A DNA stretch of 47,299 nucleotides. It comes from a virus. Position numbers and translations under genes: made by a program. The stretch is taken from positions 1 to 47,299 of the IMG/VR virus record IMGVR_UViG_3300008624_000021; one strand, written 5' to 3'. Position 1 is the first letter of the stretch. The number at the start of each line of letters is the position of its first letter. Positions 44,638-47,299 of the stretch are shown one piece after another. Under the pieces are notes generated by a model. That model did not search any database and was not told where the DNA came from. It worked only from the letters and a program-made list of their open reading frames with translations.

Positions 44638-45681
44638 TTAATTCTCCCAGACAGGTTGTGTTTCATTTTCAATACTTTGCTTTGTAACATATTCCATCTC
44701 TCTAAATGAAAGAGTTATTTCAATATCAACTGGTGCTAGGTTACTGTGATATGAAGGTGTATTTGATGCAAAATGATTAACATCTACTTTCTCCAACACA
44801 CATCTTTTTACTGTAGGAAGCCATTCCGATTCATAAACTTGCCCATCACGATTGGGATCTGCTTGGAAAAATCTAATTCTCCAAGTTGATGGATACCTAT
44901 ACATCAAGGCATGATCTGTTGCAAGGCCAGGTGAAGAATGCCACCTAAACGTTTTAATTATTTTATTAATGGTAATAGTATCCTTTTTCTCAAATGCAAT
45001 CAACTTATGCTTAAATGAAAAAGTCCTGTACTCTACCCCTTGGAAAAACTGAGACTCAAAGGGTCTGAGAGCATGTCCATGTTGCCTATCCCAACTCTTT
45101 CTTAGATTTTCGGGAGTTATCAAACCCTTAGTAAGTAATTCTGCTACTTCACCTACTACCTTTGTTGAAATGTTTTTCGTGGCTTCGGAAGCTATACCAG
45201 ATAAAGCTTTATCCACACCTATCTCACTTGCTTTAGCAACAATATCCTCACCTGTATCCCATTTTGCTGAAACAGAATCAGTTAAATCACTTGGCATATG
45301 TAAATTTACTTGGAGTGGATTTGGAACCACCGACCCCAACGACATAGAAGATGACCCATATGCACCACCACGACCATGTGTATCATTCATCCCTGCCTGT
45401 GGTTTTCCATGAGCATAAGGCATGTAATTAACGAATCCTAATGGATCTCCTGTAATAGAATTAGGATAACTATGAGCTCCAGATAGATTTGTAACATTTG
45501 TATTCTTACCATCTGGATTTCTAGGATAACCAGATCGAGTTGGGGTTGACGTATCAACTTGATTTGTCACTCGGTTTTTCAAATCAGTCGCAACGGCATC
45601 CGTATAATTCTTCGCAGAATCATACACTCCTACGACTGTATCCACAGCCCCTTGGTAAAATGCCTTTTCATTTGCACTCAT
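44638..45681 (-). CDS. 48: Baseplate tail-tube cap protein gp48/gp54 family
   Basis: This 347-residue protein has a low-complexity N-terminal half (20-140, Gly/Asn/Pro-rich) and a C-terminal tail-tube fold: VEYRTFSFKHKLIAFEKKD, INKIIKTFRWHSSPG, YPSTWRIRFF, WLPTVKRCVLEKVDVN and APVDIEITLSFREMEYVTKQ. These match T4 gp48/gp54, which cap the hub and start tube growth. I favour gp48 because of length (364 in T4) and because a shorter tube-fold protein is encoded on the other strand. It is first in the minus-strand run, with a late promoter at 45712-45719 and GGAGG eight nt from the ATG. Confidence 0.75.
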   Translation of the reverse strand: MSANEKAFYQGAVDTVVGVYDSAKNYTDAVATDLKNRVTNQVDTSTPTRSGYPRNPDGKNTNVTNLSGAHSYPNSITGDPLGFVNYMPYAHGKPQAGMNDTHGRGGAYGSSSMSLGSVVPNPLQVNLHMPSDLTDSVSAKWDTGEDIVAKASEIGVDKALSGIASEATKNISTKVVGEVAELLTKGLITPENLRKSWDRQHGHALRPFESQFFQGVEYRTFSFKHKLIAFEKKDTITINKIIKTFRWHSSPGLATDHALMYRYPSTWRIRFFQADPNRDGQVYESEWLPTVKRCVLEKVDVNHFASNTPSYHSNLAPVDIEITLSFREMEYVTKQSIENETQPVWEN

Positions 45682-45711
45682 AACATTATCCTCCTTTATT
45701 CTATTTATAAG

Positions 45712-45719
45712 TATCGTGA
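45712..45719 (-). promoter_or_regulatory. T4-type late promoter for the baseplate run
   Basis: A perfect TATAAATA on the minus strand. The expected start near 45706 gives a 25-nt leader with AAAGGAGG before the gp48-like ATG at 45681. It is separated by only three bases from the + strand promoter at 45723, so the two cannot both be fully occupied at once if each needs the usual footprint. Confidence 0.75.
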
Positions 45720-45722
45720 ACT

Positions 45723-45730
45723 TATAAATA
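45723..45730 (+). promoter_or_regulatory. T4-type late promoter for gp4, leaderless layout
   Basis: A perfect TATAAATA on the + strand. The start expected about six bases after its last A is 45736, the A of the ATG of gp4. No Shine-Dalgarno is found upstream of that ATG. Confidence 0.7.
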
Positions 45731-45735
45731 TGATT

Positions 45736-46176
45736 ATGGCATACAGTGGAAAATACCCCGTTATCAACAGAGATAAGTACATCGGAAATCCCAACAAGGT
45801 AATATATCGTTCCTCTTGGGAAAAGGATTTCATGCAGTACTGTGATCGGAATAAGAATGTGCTAAATTGGTGCAGTGAAAATCCCATCATCAAGTACTTT
45901 TGCCCCACTGACAAAAAATGGCACAGATATTTTCCAGACTTCTATATTAGAGTTAAACAATCGGATGGGAACATAAAAGAATTCATTATTGAAGTAAAAC
46001 CAATACGTCAAACCAGACCACCGAAACAAGGCAAAAGCAGACGTAGATATTTATACGAGCAATTTGCATGGACAAAGAATAAAGCAAAATGGGAAGCCGC
46101 AACACGATATTGTGAAAAACGAAAATGGGAATTTAAGATACTAACCGAGAAGGAACTCAAAATAGGATATAAATAG
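45736..46176 (+). CDS. 4: Head completion nuclease gp4
   Basis: The frame is open from 45559, but the start must be at 45736 (MAYSGKYP, 146 residues) or the ATG at 45730; T4 gp4 has 150 residues. The body shows RSSWEKDFMQYCD, WCSENPIIKYFCPTDKKWHR, YFPDFYIRV and FIIEVKPI, i.e. the PD...E-x-K core of a PD-(D/E)XK nuclease fold, then KAKWEAATRYCEKRKWEFKI. gp4 acts with gp2 in completing filled heads before tail joining. It heads the + strand run and carries a late promoter overlapping its start. No ribosome-binding site is visible. Confidence 0.85.
   Translation: MAYSGKYPVINRDKYIGNPNKVIYRSSWEKDFMQYCDRNKNVLNWCSENPIIKYFCPTDKKWHRYFPDFYIRVKQSDGNIKEFIIEVKPIRQTRPPKQGKSRRRYLYEQFAWTKNKAKWEAATRYCEKRKWEFKILTEKELKIGYK
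46168..46175 (+). promoter_or_regulatory. T4-type late promoter, leaderless layout
   Basis: TATAAATA lies over the last codons and stop of gp4 (TAT AAA TAG). The predicted start, six bases past the last A, is 46181, exactly the A of the next gene's ATG. An AGGA exists but at 13 nt it is too far and inside the promoter. Confidence 0.6.
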
Positions 46177-46180
46177 TCAT

Positions 46181-46738
46181 ATGGCAACTATATTCGACAA
46201 TCTAAAAAAAGCGGGGCAAAATGCAATCACATGGTTAAGGCAGAATGCCGCCAAACTGAGTTCAGTTACACCAGCAGAATTAATGCGTGATGCCGACAAC
46301 AAGACCAATAACATACAAATGGGAAAAATGTATATGTTTCATTACGATCCCAAGCACAAAACTAGATTGCCCTACTATGATACATTCCCATTAGTCATAC
46401 CCATAGAAAAATACTCCAACGGGTTTCTCGGTCTAAATTTGCACTACCTTGCACCCAAACTAAGAATGGATCTCTTAGCAGGTCTGACGACAATTACTAA
46501 TAACGAAAGTATGAATGAAAATACTAGAATGATGGTAACATATAATTTACTGGAGTCAACCAAAAGACATCGGTACTTCAAACCAACAGTAAAACGATAT
46601 TTGGCAACTCACATCCAAAGTAGTTTTCTCAACATCAAAGCAAGTGAATGGGAAACAGCAATTTTTTTGCCAGTTGAACAATTTGTCAAAAAAAATAAAA
46701 AGGCAGTGTGGAAACTCTCAGAGGAATTACTATCATGA
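46181..46738 (+). CDS. Conserved T4-like phage protein, function unknown
   Basis: This 185-residue protein has a helical N-terminus (NLKKAGQNAITWLRQNAAKL) and a central motif MGKMYMFHYDPKHKTRLPYY, DTFPLVIPIEK, GFLGLNLHYLAPKLRMDLL that I remember as conserved in T4-like phages but without a settled function. The last 60 residues are basic and helical (RYFKPTVKRYLATHIQ). There are no membrane or catalytic motifs. It lies between gp4 and a tube-fold gene, so a head- or tail-completion role is plausible. Its ATG follows the promoter at 46168 directly; its stop overlaps the next ATG. Confidence 0.7.
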   Translation: MATIFDNLKKAGQNAITWLRQNAAKLSSVTPAELMRDADNKTNNIQMGKMYMFHYDPKHKTRLPYYDTFPLVIPIEKYSNGFLGLNLHYLAPKLRMDLLAGLTTITNNESMNENTRMMVTYNLLESTKRHRYFKPTVKRYLATHIQSSFLNIKASEWETAIFLPVEQFVKKNKKAVWKLSEELLS

Positions 46739-47299
46739 ACAACATCAATCAAACAATTAATGGATTGTCAAATTATATTGCAAGTCAAGGTGGCATACCA
46801 CATCTAAACCGATTTGCAGTGGAAATACCCTATCCCGAATCAATGAAGGTAAGATATGGTGATGATGAAAGATATAAAAACGTACTGAAGTTTCTACACT
46901 TCAGTGCCAGATCTGTAGGTCTGCCATCTAAATCAATTAGTACCAATGCAGTACTAGCTGCAGGCCCAGAACAAAAATACCCATATACAGACGTTTATGA
47001 CGATCTAACAGTTACTTTCATGCCAACTAAAGGGAAAGGGGAATTTGGATTACCCGAAAGAAAATTCTTTGAAGATTGGATTTCTACTGTGGTAGATCAA
47101 AATAATATGCTAGTTGGATTTTCTGAAGGAGAAGGTGCTTATAGTGTTCCATTGAAACTGTCTGTATTATCAGACCAAAGAGGGAGTCCATCAAGGTTGG
47201 TACAATACAATTTTTCTAGGGCTTATCCTATCGCCATTAGTGAAATTCAATTTGCAGCTGCAGCTCACGAACTCATGATATTTAAGGTGACATTCTCAT
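46735..47299 (+). CDS. Tail-tube-fold protein (gp19/gp54-like), partial
   Basis: The frame opens at the ATG at 46735 (ATGA overlap with the preceding stop; GAGGA nine nt upstream) and is still open at the window edge after 188 codons. It reads HLNRFAVEIPYP, FLHFSARSVGLPSKSIST, AGPEQKYPYTDVYDDLTVTF, ERKFFEDWI and, near the edge, AYPIAISEIQFAAAAHELMI then FKVTFS. The order (ARS-LPS, tube strand, DW, P-I-E-Q, F-VTF) is that of the gp19 fold, which in T4 is used by gp19 (tube), gp48 and gp54 (initiators). The position next to gp48 argues for gp54. The C-terminus is outside the window. Confidence 0.72.
   Translation, partial: MNNINQTINGLSNYIASQGGIPHLNRFAVEIPYPESMKVRYGDDERYKNVLKFLHFSARSVGLPSKSISTNAVLAAGPEQKYPYTDVYDDLTVTFMPTKGKGEFGLPERKFFEDWISTVVDQNNMLVGFSEGEGAYSVPLKLSVLSDQRGSPSRLVQYNFSRAYPIAISEIQFAAAAHELMIFKVTFS

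Noticed and set aside
45559-45735. N-terminal extension of gp4
   Set aside because: It would run through both late promoters and the start of the divergent gene, and gives a protein far longer than gp4.

Overview
The window is one contiguous piece of an AT-rich, T4-like (myovirus) genome: the baseplate and tail-fibre late region. The evidence is a run of recognisable T4 orthologues (gp48, gp53, a gp27-like hub, gp5, a PAAR-like tip, gp25, gp6, gp8 and, on the other strand, gp4 and a gp19/gp54-fold protein), T4-type late-promoter octamers (TATAAATA), tight gene packing and many stop/start overlaps. A DUF4815-type protein, a lysozyme-less gp5 and the fibre architecture resemble marine T4-like phages of Gram-negative hosts. 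The host itself cannot be read from the sequence.

Layout. Positions 45730-47299 (+) hold gp4, a conserved protein of unknown role and a partial tail-tube-fold protein. From 45681 down to position 1 everything is on the minus strand. 26823-45681 is the baseplate module: gp48, gp53, hub, P-loop kinase-like protein, small basic protein, gp5, two uncharacterised proteins, PAAR-like, gp25, gp6, a large protein in the gp7 position, gp8 and the 1928-aa DUF4815-type protein. 5249-26819 is a glycan island built around a giant fibre gene. 1-5234 holds two further fibre-like proteins (one cut by the window edge), a coiled-coil protein and a small structural protein. No stretch over 300 bases lacks a gene, and no tRNA or CRISPR array was seen.

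The most interesting part is the glycan island. A 3745-residue fibre (10631-21868) has an N-terminal fibre-docking module, long beta-repeat arrays, a proline-free Gly-X-Ser/Thr collagen-like stalk and a C-terminal S74 intramolecular chaperone. It is flanked directly on both sides by two divergent paralogues that look like BAHT-type protein O-heptosyltransferases (SGLSW motif plus a Cys-x2-Cys-x15-Cys-x7-Cys finger). Further out on each side lie a sugar nucleotidyltransferase, a cupin and more glycosyltransferases; one nucleotidyltransferase is fused to a phosphotransferase-fold kinase. A methyltransferase and a GDPD-like phosphodiesterase complete the set. My inference is a phage-encoded system that makes an activated sugar and attaches it to the phage's own fibre during late assembly. 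Modification of host surface glycans is the main alternative.

Regulation. Back-to-back late promoters sit at 45712-45730, a further one upstream of the + strand gene at 46181, one inside the 3' end of a glycosyltransferase gene (9504-9511) and a near-consensus one at 2630-2637. The two + strand promoters are placed so that the expected transcription start falls on the A of the start codon, which suggests leaderless late mRNAs.
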